A stretch of DNA of 64,000 nt from Oligosphaera ethanolica (lineage in GTDB: Bacteria; Verrucomicrobiota; Lentisphaeria; Oligosphaerales; Oligosphaeraceae): the NCBI RefSeq assembly GCF_030814695.1, contig NZ_JAUSVL010000001.1:4562227-4626226 (forward strand), read 5' to 3'. How positions within the stretch are numbered: the first letter of the stretch is position 1; the number at the start of each line of letters is the position of its first letter. The notes beneath the pieces were generated by a model that saw nothing but the letters and a program-made list of their open reading frames with translations, was not told the DNA's origin and did not search any database. The position numbers and the translations under genes are program-made. This document shows positions 53,968 to 63,803 of the stretch, in pieces.

Positions 53968-56178
53968 ATGGTACAGTGGTGGTTGACGCGCATGATGGTC
54001 ATGGCGGTGGTGGTGGGCGTGAGCGGGGCCTTGTGGGCTGACCCGATCCTACCGAAAATTTTTTCCAGCAACATGGTGATGCAGCGTGGCCGGCCTCTGC
54101 CGGTGTGGGGTACTGCCGCGCCGGGCGAGAAGATCACCGTGGAGTTAGGTGGTCAGAGTGCGAGTGCGACGGCGGATGCGCAAGGCCGCTGGCAGCTGCG
54201 CTTGCCTGCCCAGGAGGCTGGCGGGCCAGCGGAGATGGTCGTTAGCGGTGCCACGGCGACCGTTCGTTGCGAGAACATCCTCTTTGGCGACGTGTGGGTG
54301 TGCTCGGGGCAGTCTAATATGGAATGGCGCACCAAGAACAGCCACAATGCCGCCGAGGCGCTGCCGGCGGCACTGCAGCCCCAGATACGGCTTTTTGACG
54401 TAACGAACAACAAAGCGGTGGCGCCCCTGCCGCTGACGGAGTTCGAGAAGTCGCCGCGTTGGCTGGAATGCACGCCGGAGAGCGTCGCTGAATTCAGCGC
54501 AGTGGGTTATTTCTTCGGTGCGGAGCTGCAGCGCGAGCTCGGCGTGCCGATTGGCCTGATCAGCAGTTCATGGGGCGGTACCCGTATTGAGCCTTGGACA
54601 CCGGAATGCGGTTTTGCGGACATCGCGGAGTTGACGGATATTCGTCAGAAAGTGGCCTTAGCCAATCCGGCCAGCGCGCCGTATCAGGCGCGGTTGCGGC
54701 AGTACCTGGCCGACACCGAGCTGTGGCTGACGGAGGCCCGGCAGGCGCTGGCGGCGGAAAAGCCCATTTTGACGAAGCCGGACTATCCCCAAGAGCTCGT
54801 GCCACTGACCGGCAATCGTGAGCCGACGACGCTTTTCAATGCCATGATTGCGCCGATGGTTCCCTACGCGATTTGTGGTGCGATCTGGTATCAAGGCGAA
54901 TCGAACCGGCATGATGGGCCGCTGTATTTTTACAAGAAGCAGGCGTTGATTGGCGGCTGGCGGCAGCTGTGGGGGCAGGGCGACTTCCCCTTCTACTGGG
55001 TGCAGCTGGCGCCCTACAATTACGGCGCGAGTCAGCCGTATGTTCTCCCACGCATGCAGGTGACGCAGACCAGTTGCGAGGCCATTGCCAACACGGGGCA
55101 GGTGGTGATCAATGACGTGGGCAATATCAAGGATATCCATCCACGCGACAAGGTGACGGTGGGCAAGCGCCTGGCGACTCTGGCGCTGAAGAAGCACTAC
55201 GACCGGGATGTCGCAGTGTGGAGTGGTCCGGTATGCGTCGACATGACGGTGGCCGCCGGCAAGGCTCGCCTGCGTTTCGAGCATGTGGGCAGTGGGTTGG
55301 TTGCGCGGGACGACAAACCTCTGAGTCATTTCGAACTCTGTGGTGCGAAGGGCATTTTCGTACCGGCGGAGGCCGCAATCGTGGGCGCGGCCGAGCTGGA
55401 GGTATCGGCGGCGGGTGTGGACGTGGTTCACGCGGTGCGTTTTGCCTGGGAGCAGTTGGCCGAGCCGAATCTGATGAATCGCGAAGGCTGGCCGGCGGGC
55501 CCCTTCGTGGTGGGCGAGGTTCCAGTGACTAATGATTTACAGGAACGCATACCGGAAGCGGCGGGCTATCATCCGTTGTACGTCTTGGACATAGCGGAAA
55601 AGCCCAATTATCACAACGAGCCGGTGCCGTATGTGGTGGATCGGAGCAAGGATTTCGGCGGGATGGCGGTTGAGCGCATTGCCTACTGCCTGGAGTTACA
55701 GAAGGAAGGCCAGCCCTTGCAGTACGTCTTTGTGTCCATGGATGCCTTTACGCAGAATCTGGCGCAGATGGGTGTGCCGACGGCGCAGAGTGAGGCCTTC
55801 TTCCAGCAGAATGTCACGGGTATGACCATTGCCGCCAATGTGCCGGGGGTCCCGACGGGGATGAACCTGAACGGCGGCAATATTGAGTTTTGGCCCAGCA
55901 ATTACGGCCCACAGAATCAAGCCAATGTGCCCAACGCGAGCGCGTCGGCGTTTGATTTTGGCGATGGTGGCGGCAAGGCTAAGGAGAAGGGCTACGGCTG
56001 CCTGCAGATTCACAACTACGAGAAGAAATGTACGTTGATTGCCTTCAATCGCTGGGGCGGCGGCACCTGCGAACTCGGTCTAGGCAACAGCCCGCAGGGC
56101 AACCTTGATTGGACGTTTACCAGCAACGCCGGCCAGTACAGCTTGCGGCGCCTGACAGTGCTGGTGCAGTTGCGCTGA
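53968..56178 (+). CDS. Secreted sialate O-acetylesterase-like protein (SASA/SGNH)
   Basis: A 736-residue exported esterase. The signal peptide ends at GALWA. An N-terminal Ig-like domain precedes the SGNH core with the nucleophile in CSGQSNMEW, SSSWGGTRIEPW, a WYQGESN block and a late Asp-x2-His (KDIHPRDK). It would remove acetyl groups from sialic acids or from plant xylan or pectin. About 190 extra C-terminal residues form an unassigned beta-rich domain. A GGAAGGAG site precedes ATG 53968. Confidence 0.85.
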   Translation: MVQWWLTRMMVMAVVVGVSGALWADPILPKIFSSNMVMQRGRPLPVWGTAAPGEKITVELGGQSASATADAQGRWQLRLPAQEAGGPAEMVVSGATATVRCENILFGDVWVCSGQSNMEWRTKNSHNAAEALPAALQPQIRLFDVTNNKAVAPLPLTEFEKSPRWLECTPESVAEFSAVGYFFGAELQRELGVPIGLISSSWGGTRIEPWTPECGFADIAELTDIRQKVALANPASAPYQARLRQYLADTELWLTEARQALAAEKPILTKPDYPQELVPLTGNREPTTLFNAMIAPMVPYAICGAIWYQGESNRHDGPLYFYKKQALIGGWRQLWGQGDFPFYWVQLAPYNYGASQPYVLPRMQVTQTSCEAIANTGQVVINDVGNIKDIHPRDKVTVGKRLATLALKKHYDRDVAVWSGPVCVDMTVAAGKARLRFEHVGSGLVARDDKPLSHFELCGAKGIFVPAEAAIVGAAELEVSAAGVDVVHAVRFAWEQLAEPNLMNREGWPAGPFVVGEVPVTNDLQERIPEAAGYHPLYVLDIAEKPNYHNEPVPYVVDRSKDFGGMAVERIAYCLELQKEGQPLQYVFVSMDAFTQNLAQMGVPTAQSEAFFQQNVTGMTIAANVPGVPTGMNLNGGNIEFWPSNYGPQNQANVPNASASAFDFGDGGGKAKEKGYGCLQIHNYEKKCTLIAFNRWGGGTCELGLGNSPQGNLDWTFTSNAGQYSLRRLTVLVQLR

Positions 56179-56252
56179 GCACGGACGATTAGCGGCGCCG
56201 GCGATTGGAAGCGTCCAGCCGGCACTGCGGCTGGCGGCATACCCGTCCGTGC
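56179..56252 (+). terminator. Branched hairpin after the acetylesterase gene
   Basis: Outer stem GCACGGACG / CGTCCGTGC and inner stem CAGCC / GGCTG begin at the stop codon. There is no T-run, so it may be a stabilising or rho-associated structure. The rest of the gap to 56628 shows no gene. Confidence 0.4.
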
Positions 56253-56628
56253 AGGTGGGGCGTTGTGAGCCTTGGCACGGTGAAGCGGTTTGTGGAGCGC
56301 TGGCGCCTGGGCAAGTTGTGGGCCTTGTCAAACAGTGCCAATAACGGGTGCAGGCTTTGCGTTGTAGCTACGGCTGATGATATTGCCTCGGACATATGGT
56401 GGCATCTGGTTAGCGTCTGCAGTGGCGATAGCTCGTCGTGGTTTGAATGAAGTACATGCGGCTATATAGTAACCAATTGCACCAAAAAGCCAAACACACG
56501 GCAAAATCGCAGCGAAGCTCGGCTTAGTTGTCTATGATATGAATTGGGTGGCAGGTACTAGGCCGACGGGTATTGGCGGTTGGGTGGATTGCGTAGTTTT
56601 TTATGATCTAATGGAGGCGTTTGCAGTT

Positions 56629-57495
56629 ATGCTTTCAGACAATGATACCATGAAGTTGTACATGCAGAATATCGGGCAGTATCCGCTGGTGAGCCCGAAG
56701 GAAGAAGTCGAGTTAGCGGCCAAGATTGCCGCTGGGGACGCCGAGGCGCGTGCCAAGTTAATTCGCAGCAATCTGCGTTTGGTAGTGAAGATTGCCCACG
56801 ATTTCAAGGGATTGGGCCTGCCCCTGCTGGATTTGATCTCCGAGGGCAACATCGGCCTGATGCGGGCGGTGGAAAAGTTTGACCCGTCCAAGGGGGCGAA
56901 ATTGAGTAGCTATGCCGCATGGTGGATCAAGCAGTCCATGCGGCGGGCTTTGGCGAATCAGGCGCGGACGATTCGTATTCCGGTGCAGTCGGCAACCAAG
57001 ATCAGCAAGATACAGGCGGCGCGGACCAAGTTGACTGAAGACCTCGGCCGGGAGCCATCGGACAAAGAGATCGCCGTTGAGGTCAATTTGACCGAGCGTA
57101 CCGTGACCGGGCTGCGTTTGGGCCGGACCACGACGATTTCGTTGCATGATCCGATTCAGCACGGCGAGGACGGTGAATTTCGTGATATTATTGCCGACGA
57201 CAAGACGACCGCTCCCGACGAGCTAGTTCAGGACGAAGAGACGCTGACGCACATGTTGCGGTTGACGGACCGCCTGGAGGACCGCGAGCGGACGATTCTC
57301 AATCTGCGTTTTGGCCTCAATGGTGAGCGCGCCAAGACGCTGGAAGAAGTCAGTCAAAAAATTGGCCGCACCCGTGAGCGCGTGCGGCAAATTCAGAACC
57401 AGGCGTTGGACAAGCTGCGGGCCATGCTGGAAGAAGACGGTTTGATTGACGGCTTCGCCGACTACACGGAAAGCCCGGTGGTAGACAAGCAGTAA
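56629..57495 (+). CDS. RNA polymerase sigma70-family factor (RpoD/SigA-like, short)
   Basis: A 288-residue sigma factor with region 1.2 (DTMKLYMQNIGQYPLVSPKEE), region 2 (LISEGNIGLMRAVEKFDPSKG and the -10-reading YAAWWIKQSMRRAL), region 3 and region 4 (TLEEVSQKIGRTRERVRQIQ, the -35 helix). Region 1.1 of housekeeping RpoD is missing, and the length suits a group 1/2 factor common in PVC genomes. ATG 56629 has a GGAGG upstream; an in-frame ATG at 56611 has none. Confidence 0.88.
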   Translation: MLSDNDTMKLYMQNIGQYPLVSPKEEVELAAKIAAGDAEARAKLIRSNLRLVVKIAHDFKGLGLPLLDLISEGNIGLMRAVEKFDPSKGAKLSSYAAWWIKQSMRRALANQARTIRIPVQSATKISKIQAARTKLTEDLGREPSDKEIAVEVNLTERTVTGLRLGRTTTISLHDPIQHGEDGEFRDIIADDKTTAPDELVQDEETLTHMLRLTDRLEDRERTILNLRFGLNGERAKTLEEVSQKIGRTRERVRQIQNQALDKLRAMLEEDGLIDGFADYTESPVVDKQ

Positions 57496-57527
57496 GTACC
57501 GGTCGAATTTGTTCTGAACAAAATTGA

Positions 57528-57567
57528 ACCGCCGGACGGCGAACGTCGTCCGGCGGTTTTGTTATTT
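57528..57567 (+). terminator. Rho-independent terminator of the sigma factor gene
   Basis: Perfect 11-bp stem ACCGCCGGACG / CGTCCGGCGGT with an 8-base loop, followed by TTTTGTTATTT. Confidence 0.9.
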
Positions 57568-57700
57568 ATCGAGTTGACCTTGATGCGGTGGGCTGCGGTA
57601 AGTATGTTTCCGGAGTTGCTTCTTGCCGGCCCTGGTTGGATCTTAGCTCGTCAAGTCATAGAGCTTTGTGAGGATAGACAACGGGCCGTATGCGTGTTGA

Positions 57701-58924
57701 TCAGTGACTGGGTTGATTGATGAGGTTGTCGCTATTGTCGAGTTCGATGATATACGCCACTGATTCCATATTGGCGTTTCTGACTTCATAATGCAGCACG
57801 ATGGCGATTTTGTCTTCGCTTGGGTGCCAGGCGCTCATGCCAACGTAGCACTTGCGTTTGGCGTATTCGGGTGCCCGGCGGTTGTTGAAGCCGGTGAGAC
57901 GGCGTTTTTCCTTGCCGTCGCTGTTCATGATCCACAGGTCGGATTGCATGAACTGTTGCCAGCGGGCGCCGCCGATGCCGAGGTACGGGACGGTATTGCC
58001 CTCGCTTGAGCTCCAGATGATTTTCTTGCCGTTTGGTGAGAAGGACGCATAGCGATCCCAGACGTATGGGGTGTTGGTGAGCATGACAGGCGTCATTTTA
58101 GCTTGGCTGGGATAGACGCTGGCCAGCTCCATCATGCAGATGTCCATGCCGAACCACTGTTGGTCCGGGGTCATATTGCCGGCGAAGAGCAGCGATTTGC
58201 CATCGGGTGAAAAGCCGTAGCTTTCATAGAAGTCATGCTGGGTGCCGGGCTGGAAGTTTTGTTGATTGGTCAGTTGTGGGCGGTCGCCAGCGAAGCTGAA
58301 GTCGGCCAGGAAGAGTGCGCGTTCGCCCCAGATGGACCCTCTGGTGGTGGCGCCGAGGCAGCCGGTCCAGAAAAGCAGCTTGCCATCGGGAGAGAATTTC
58401 GGCATGCTGACGCCTTTGGGGCTGTTGAAGGATGTCAGCATATGGGTTAGCTGCCAGAAGCGCGACCCTGTGCTGGTGGTGAGCCAGAGATTGCATTGCA
58501 GTCCGTAGCTCGGTACCGAGCGGGTGAATTCTGAGCTGTCTGTGTTTTGTCCGCAGAAGATAATGTGCTGGTTGTCGGGATGCCAGGACGCGTTGCCATT
58601 ATGGCTGCGGCTGCTGCTGCTGCGATTGGCGGTGACGGCCGGGTTGCGTTCGCCGTCTGCGGCGAGAGGCACCACGAAGACTTGGTAGAATTGATTAATG
58701 CCTTGGCGGTCGACGATGAGGGACTTGCCATCGCTGCTCCAGGCGATGCTTTCGATATTTTGGAAGTCTTTGCCTAGGGGGGTGATTTTGGCGACGGCGA
58801 TTTTGCCGTTGGTGATATCTTCAACGCTGATTTTGGGCTTTTCCTGGCAACGGGCCAGATTTCCGGCGCAGAGAGCCAGGCACATAGCGGCGCGCAGCCA
58901 CGGCTTTCTAGTGAGTATGAGCAT
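57701..58924 (-). CDS. Exported TolB-like beta-propeller protein
   Basis: A 407-residue protein with an N-terminal hydrophobic signal and repeated WD40-like PD40 blades, for example WSSDGKSLIVD, FSPDGKLLFWTG, FSPDGKSLLFAG, FSPNGKKIIWSS and WHPSEDKIAI. Such six-blade propellers bind proteins or oligosaccharides in the periplasm. Start at ATG 58924, with GAAGGT nine bases before it; a GTG five codons upstream is possible. No Pal or Tol genes are adjacent, so a true TolB role is not implied. Confidence 0.8.
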   Translation of the reverse strand: MLILTRKPWLRAAMCLALCAGNLARCQEKPKISVEDITNGKIAVAKITPLGKDFQNIESIAWSSDGKSLIVDRQGINQFYQVFVVPLAADGERNPAVTANRSSSSRSHNGNASWHPDNQHIIFCGQNTDSSEFTRSVPSYGLQCNLWLTTSTGSRFWQLTHMLTSFNSPKGVSMPKFSPDGKLLFWTGCLGATTRGSIWGERALFLADFSFAGDRPQLTNQQNFQPGTQHDFYESYGFSPDGKSLLFAGNMTPDQQWFGMDICMMELASVYPSQAKMTPVMLTNTPYVWDRYASFSPNGKKIIWSSSEGNTVPYLGIGGARWQQFMQSDLWIMNSDGKEKRRLTGFNNRRAPEYAKRKCYVGMSAWHPSEDKIAIVLHYEVRNANMESVAYIIELDNSDNLINQPSH

Positions 58925-58944
58925 AGGCGATACCTTCACGCGTG

Positions 58945-59380
58945 TTATCTCGGGTAGAACGGTAAAACAGAATGAAAACTATAGTTGACCAAGGCGTATT
59001 TGGCAATGCATTGGGGTAGGCACGGAATTGGTCGCTGCCTGCTGGTGGCGTTACTGTCGAGTGACAGCGCCAAATTGGAAAAGATCCCATGACGGCAGTT
59101 CTCGGTGCCACATTTGCTTATTCCAGTTTGGCGAGTGCCTGTAGAAGGCGGAAGTTGGCATTGGCGATCATCTGGCCAAGTGCGTGGGGCGTACGCTGAT
59201 GTAGCCGCCGAGGGGTAAAGCCTGGTCGGTAAGAACGTCGCCGGCATCATCATTGCCGAGTTCGGCGATGATGGTGTCAGGAAAAGGCGGCCATAATTGA
59301 TTTTCTGGCCCCGTTCGACGAGGACCATATGCTCTTTCTGCGTCGAAAAGCGATTTTCGTTGCGGCAAAGGCCGTCATGA
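58945..59380 (-). pseudogene. Decayed gene remnant
   Basis: On the minus strand a frame runs DTIIAELGNDDAGDVL to GGYISVRPTHLAR and stops. Reading continues sensibly in the next frame as MIANANFRLLQALAKLE and then stops. This looks like one C-terminal coding segment broken by a frameshift. The original function is not recognisable. The rest of the 520-bp gap 58925-59444 shows no gene. Confidence 0.4.
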
Positions 59381-59444
59381 AAAAGCCGCCGGGCGCCATG
59401 TCTAGTGAGGCGTTGCCGGCGGCCTGATGTCGGCAGGGCGCGAC

Positions 59445-60563
59445 TTAGTGGTGTGAGAAGACCCGTTCCGGCGCGTGGTAGAGGGCCACGCCGAGTTCGT
59501 TGGCGCGCAGGATGACGTCGGCGTCTTTGAGGGAGCCCGACGGGGCGATGATGGCGGTGATGCCGGCTTTGGCAGCGACTTCGACGCCGTCGGGGAAGGG
59601 GAAGAAGCCATCGCTGGCCATGACGGCGTCGTGGATGACTTCTTTGCCCGCGTATTTCTGCTTGAACTTTTCAATGGCCTGTTCGACGGCGCCGACGCGG
59701 TCTTGTTCGCCGGTGCCGACGGCGAGCGTGCCGCCGTTTTTGACGATGACGACGCCGTTGGAGCGCACGCTGATATTGATGTACCAGGCGCAGAGCAGGT
59801 CCTGCAGCTGGGCGGGACTGGCCGTGACGGTACTCGTGACGATGCCGGTGTTGCGGTTTTCGGCGCTCGCGGGTTTGAGGTCTGCGATGCTGCGGACGTG
59901 GGTCATCAGGGGATCGGCGATGACCAATGAGCCGTCGGCGAGCACCTTGAAGGTCTGGTAGCCGACGATGTCGTCGCCAATGAATTTGGGCAGCTGACTG
60001 AGGTCACCGCACTCAAGGATACGGACGTGCTTGTTCAGCTTGTTGTCGGGATTGCAGAAGATGGCGAGGGCTTCGGGGCTGTAGGCGGGGGCGACGACGC
60101 ATTCAACGAAGCTTTCCATGATAGCGGCGGCGGTGTCAGCATCCACGCAGGTGTTGAAGGCGATGACGCTGCCGAAGGCGGCTCGCGGGTCGCAGTCGCG
60201 GGCTTTGAGGTAGATGTCCTTGAGGCTGTCCTGGGGGCTGCCGGTAGCGGCGCCGCAGGGGTTGACGTGTTTCATGCAGGCACAGGCCGGACAGTTGAAG
60301 AATTTGACGATATTGAGCGAGAAGCTGATGTCTTCGAGGTTGGTTTGCGACAGGCCGCTTTTGCCGGTTTTGAGGACTTTCATGTCGCCGATGACGTTAT
60401 TTTTGCCGGCGATTTTGTAGAAAGCGGCGGTTTGATGTGGGTTGGTGCCATAGCGGAGGTCGTCGACCTTGCTGAGGGTCTTGCCGAGGATGTTGATTTC
60501 CTGTGGGTAGTTGCCGGCGTTTTTGGACAGGTAGGTATTGCGGGTCAGTTTGTCATCAGCCAT
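59445..60563 (-). CDS. Stand-alone AICAR transformylase domain (PurH C-terminal part)
   Basis: A 372-residue protein matching only the formyltransferase half of bifunctional PurH. The catalytic Lys-His lie in MKHVNPCGAA, and YGTNPHQ, FGSVIAFN and SDGFFPFPDGVE are family blocks. The IMP cyclohydrolase domain (~200 residues in normal PurH) is missing, so another protein must close the ring. It converts AICAR to formyl-AICAR in purine synthesis. ATG 60563 precedes a natural N-terminus, so this is not a truncation at the sequence level. Confidence 0.88.
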   Translation of the reverse strand: MADDKLTRNTYLSKNAGNYPQEINILGKTLSKVDDLRYGTNPHQTAAFYKIAGKNNVIGDMKVLKTGKSGLSQTNLEDISFSLNIVKFFNCPACACMKHVNPCGAATGSPQDSLKDIYLKARDCDPRAAFGSVIAFNTCVDADTAAAIMESFVECVVAPAYSPEALAIFCNPDNKLNKHVRILECGDLSQLPKFIGDDIVGYQTFKVLADGSLVIADPLMTHVRSIADLKPASAENRNTGIVTSTVTASPAQLQDLLCAWYINISVRSNGVVIVKNGGTLAVGTGEQDRVGAVEQAIEKFKQKYAGKEVIHDAVMASDGFFPFPDGVEVAAKAGITAIIAPSGSLKDADVILRANELGVALYHAPERVFSHH

Positions 60564-60581
60564 GTCTCACTCTCCTTGGGG

Positions 60582-62675
60582 TTAGGCTTTGAATTCGGTG
60601 TTGTTATCTTTGCTCAGCTGCAGGTCATAGAGTGTGTGGTAGGCGCCGTTTCGGGCGTAGAGCTCGGTGTGGGTGCCTTGTTCGATGATTTGGCCGTGGT
60701 CCAGGACGATGATGGTATCGGCCTTGAGGATGGTGCTGAGACGGTGGGCGATGGCGATGACCGTACGGTTGGCCATCAGTTTGGCGATGGCTTCCTGCAC
60801 GAGCTTTTCGGTGGCCGAGTCAAGGGCGCTGGTAGCCTCGTCGAGGATGAGAATTGGCGGGTTTTTGAGCAGTGCGCGGGCAATGGCGAGGCGTTGTTTC
60901 TGGCCGCCGCTGAGGAGCGCACCGCGTTCGCCGACGGGGCGGTCGTAGCCGAGGGGGTCGGCGATGATGAACTCGTGGGCGTTGGCCTGCTTGGCGGCGG
61001 CGATGACGTCGTCCATGCTGGCGTTGGGCGAGCCGTAGCGGATATTTTCGGTGATGGTGGTATTGAAGAGGAAAGTGTCCTGGGCGACGATACCGACCAT
61101 GCGGCGGAAGGAGGGCAGATCAAGATCGCGGAGGTCGTGGCCGTCTATGCGGATGGCGCCTTGGCTGGGGTCATAGAAGCGGGCGATGAGGTTGGCGATG
61201 GTGGATTTGCCGGAGCCGGTCTGGCCGACCAGGGCGACCAGGTGTCCCTTGGGAATGGTGGCGGTAAAATCCTTGAGGACGACGGGGCCGGCCACATCGT
61301 AGGCGAAAGTCAGGTGATCAATCTGGATGTGCTGGTTGAAGTCAGCGAGGAAGACTGGGTTCGGGTTCAGTGGCAGGCTGGTGTCGGTGTCGAGAAGTTC
61401 GAAGACTCGTTCGGTGGCGGCGGCGCTGCGTTGGAGGTTACTGTTGAGTTTGGCCAGTTCCTTGATGGGCTTGTAGGCCTGCTGGGCGGCGTAGCCGATG
61501 ACGGCTAGGCTGCCGAGGGACACGCGGTAGTGATAGCAGATGATGAGAAAGAGACTGCCCAGGCCGATGGCGGTCATCTGCATGGTGGGCTGCATGAAGA
61601 CATCGGCCAGGAGGGCCTTGACTACCGACTTGAAGTAGCTGCGGTTCTGTTCCTTAAAGCGTCGCGATTCGTCTTTTTCGGTATTGAAGGCCTTGACGAC
61701 GCGGATGCCGCTGAAATTTTCCTGCATGCGGGCGACCAGGTCGGAGACTCTAGCGAGGACCCGGCGTTGGTACTTGCGGACGAAGCGTGAGATCATGAAG
61801 ACGGGAATGACGCAGAGTGGCATGGCGAGCAGGAGGAATATCGTTGGCTGGAGCAGATTGATGGCGATGGCTTTTTGCAGCATGAACTGGAAGGCGACGA
61901 GGATGAGGATTGGGGCCGTGCACATTTCGGCGATGGAGTTGGCAAAGGCCGATTCGATGGCGGCGGTGTCGTAGGTGCAGCGGCTGATGAGCTGGCCGAC
62001 GTCATTTTTGGAAAAGAAGGTCAAGGATTGTTTTTGCAGGGTGTCAAAGAGTGCCTGGCGGATATCGGTGACGACTCTGGCGCCGACCCAGCGCAGGAAG
62101 TAGCGGTTGATGAATTCGCCGAAGGACTTGAGGAGGAAGTAGAAGAACATGACGGCGATGAGGGTGCAGACCAGCGGGAAGGTAAGTTGTTCGTCTTCGC
62201 TGACATCGAAGCCCAGGCGGGTGGTAACGGCGTTGATTTGGGCGAAGATGCCGTCGGGCTTCTTCTTGGTTGCCTGGGGGCTTGGTGCTGTTGTCTGGCT
62301 GGCCGCTGGTTCCCCCATCAGTGAAGGTGGGGTTGTGGCTGGTATAGGTTTTTGGCTTGTCTCGTTGGCTGCGCTGGTGATGGATGTGTCGGTGACCTCC
62401 ATCAGCCAGCGGATGGTGCTGCTCTGCAGGAGCTTGTCCTTGATGGACTGGGTGCCGGTCTTGTCCTGGTGCATTTTTTGGGCGTAACCGCTTTCGAGGG
62501 CGTTGATGCCAAGGTCCATAAAGCGGAGGTAAGCGGACATGGCGCTGCCCATGAGAATGCCGGCCGAGACGCCAATAAGCAGTCGAAACCAGTAGGGTCT
62601 GGCGAAGCTACGCAGGAGTCGCCAATAGATGATGAGTGCGTTAGAGCTAGGTTTGCCAGCCGGTTGCGGTTTCAA
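60582..62675 (-). CDS. MsbA-like ABC exporter (fused membrane and ATPase domains)
   Basis: A 697-residue half-transporter. Six membrane helices (about residues 20-430) are followed by the ATPase with Walker A GQTGSGKST, Q-loop, signature LSGGQKQRLAIARAL, Walker B ILILDEATSALD and the H-loop His. The first periplasmic loop carries an unusual ~90-residue low-complexity insert rich in Ser/Thr/Pro/Ala (residues ~75-140). The start is a TTG at 62675 with GGGAG seven bases upstream; no ATG gives a full first helix. It may flip lipid A or another lipid-linked glycan. It starts 15 bp after the aminotransferase gene. Confidence 0.9.
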   Translation of the reverse strand: MKPQPAGKPSSNALIIYWRLLRSFARPYWFRLLIGVSAGILMGSAMSAYLRFMDLGINALESGYAQKMHQDKTGTQSIKDKLLQSSTIRWLMEVTDTSITSAANETSQKPIPATTPPSLMGEPAASQTTAPSPQATKKKPDGIFAQINAVTTRLGFDVSEDEQLTFPLVCTLIAVMFFYFLLKSFGEFINRYFLRWVGARVVTDIRQALFDTLQKQSLTFFSKNDVGQLISRCTYDTAAIESAFANSIAEMCTAPILILVAFQFMLQKAIAINLLQPTIFLLLAMPLCVIPVFMISRFVRKYQRRVLARVSDLVARMQENFSGIRVVKAFNTEKDESRRFKEQNRSYFKSVVKALLADVFMQPTMQMTAIGLGSLFLIICYHYRVSLGSLAVIGYAAQQAYKPIKELAKLNSNLQRSAAATERVFELLDTDTSLPLNPNPVFLADFNQHIQIDHLTFAYDVAGPVVLKDFTATIPKGHLVALVGQTGSGKSTIANLIARFYDPSQGAIRIDGHDLRDLDLPSFRRMVGIVAQDTFLFNTTITENIRYGSPNASMDDVIAAAKQANAHEFIIADPLGYDRPVGERGALLSGGQKQRLAIARALLKNPPILILDEATSALDSATEKLVQEAIAKLMANRTVIAIAHRLSTILKADTIIVLDHGQIIEQGTHTELYARNGAYHTLYDLQLSKDNNTEFKA

Positions 62676-62690
62676 GTATCTGCTCCCTAG

Positions 62691-63803
62691 CTATTTACAC
62701 AACGACGCGAGCGTGTCGGCGACATAGCGTTTCTGAATATGGCTGAGTTCTGGGTAGATGGGCAGGGCGAGGGTTTCGGCGGCGGCCCGCTCACTCTCCG
62801 GAAAATCGCCTTTGCTGTAACCCAGCGACGCGTAGCATTGTTGCAGGTGCAGGGGCACGGGATAGTAGACATCGCAGCCGATGCCAGCGGCCTTGAGGCC
62901 GTCCCAAACGGCCTGGCGGCGGCCGCCAAGGATGCGGATCACGTACTGATTGAAGACGTGCCGGTTGTTTTTGGTGGCAGTGACAGGCAGGGTCAGATTG
63001 GGGACTTTAGCCAGGAGAGTCTGGTAGTCATCAGCGTTCTTTTGCCGGCTGCTGGTCCAGGAGTCGAGGAATTTGAGTTTGACCAGGAGGACGACGGCCT
63101 GCATGGCGTCCATGCGGAAGTTGCCGCCGATGTACTGATGGTAGTATTTGGGGCTGCTGCCGTGACTGCGGTAGATTTTGAGTTTTTCTGCGCGTTCGGG
63201 GTCATTGCAGAGAATCATGCCGGCGTCACCGAAGGCACCGAGGTTCTTGCTGGGGAAGAAGGACAGGCAGCCGTAGTGGCCCATGCTGCAAGCCTGGCGG
63301 TGCATGTATTCGGCGCCGATGGCCTGAGCGGCGTCTTCAATGACGACGAGCTGATAGCGTTCAGCGAGCGCCATGACGCTGTCCATGTCGACCATCTGGC
63401 CGTAGAGATGGACGGGTATGATGGCCTTGGTGCGTGGGGTGATGGCCGCTTCGATAAGGTCGGTGTTGAGATTGCAGGTGTCGGGCTGGATATCGACAAA
63501 GACGGGCCGGGCGCCGACCCGTGAGATAGCGCCGGCGGTGGCGAAGAAGGTGTAGGGGCTGGTGATGACCTCGTCGCCGGGGCCGATGTTTTCGGTCATG
63601 AGGGCCATGAGCAGCGCGTCGGAGCCAGAGGAAACCGCGCAGGCGAAGCGGCATTGGCAGTAGGCGGCAATCTTCTTTTCGAGGTCTTCGACGTGTTGTC
63701 CGAGGATGAACTGTTGGCTGGCGCAGAGCTCGGCGATGGCTGTTTGTATTTCACCGCGAATCTGTTCGTATTGGGGCTTGAGGTCAAGCAGAGGAACCTG
63801 CAT
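62691..63803 (-). CDS. DegT/DnrJ/EryC1/StrS-family sugar aminotransferase
   Basis: A 370-residue PLP enzyme. The start MQVPLLDLKPQYEQ and the GSDALLMAL, EDAAQAIGA and FPSKNLGAFGDAG blocks (PLP Lys in the last) are typical. It adds an amino group to a nucleotide-linked keto sugar for surface glycan synthesis. It is followed on the same strand by the ABC exporter, which could export the product. Start at ATG 63803 with an AAGGA site. Confidence 0.92.
   Translation of the reverse strand: MQVPLLDLKPQYEQIRGEIQTAIAELCASQQFILGQHVEDLEKKIAAYCQCRFACAVSSGSDALLMALMTENIGPGDEVITSPYTFFATAGAISRVGARPVFVDIQPDTCNLNTDLIEAAITPRTKAIIPVHLYGQMVDMDSVMALAERYQLVVIEDAAQAIGAEYMHRQACSMGHYGCLSFFPSKNLGAFGDAGMILCNDPERAEKLKIYRSHGSSPKYYHQYIGGNFRMDAMQAVVLLVKLKFLDSWTSSRQKNADDYQTLLAKVPNLTLPVTATKNNRHVFNQYVIRILGGRRQAVWDGLKAAGIGCDVYYPVPLHLQQCYASLGYSKGDFPESERAAAETLALPIYPELSHIQKRYVADTLASLCK

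Noticed and set aside
57701..58924. True TolB of the Tol-Pal system
   Set aside because: No tolQ, tolR, tolA or pal nearby, and the N-terminal TolB domain is not evident.
60027..61508. 493-codon plus-strand frame across the AICAR transformylase and ABC genes
   Set aside because: It spans two real genes of known families on the other strand and is a composition artefact.
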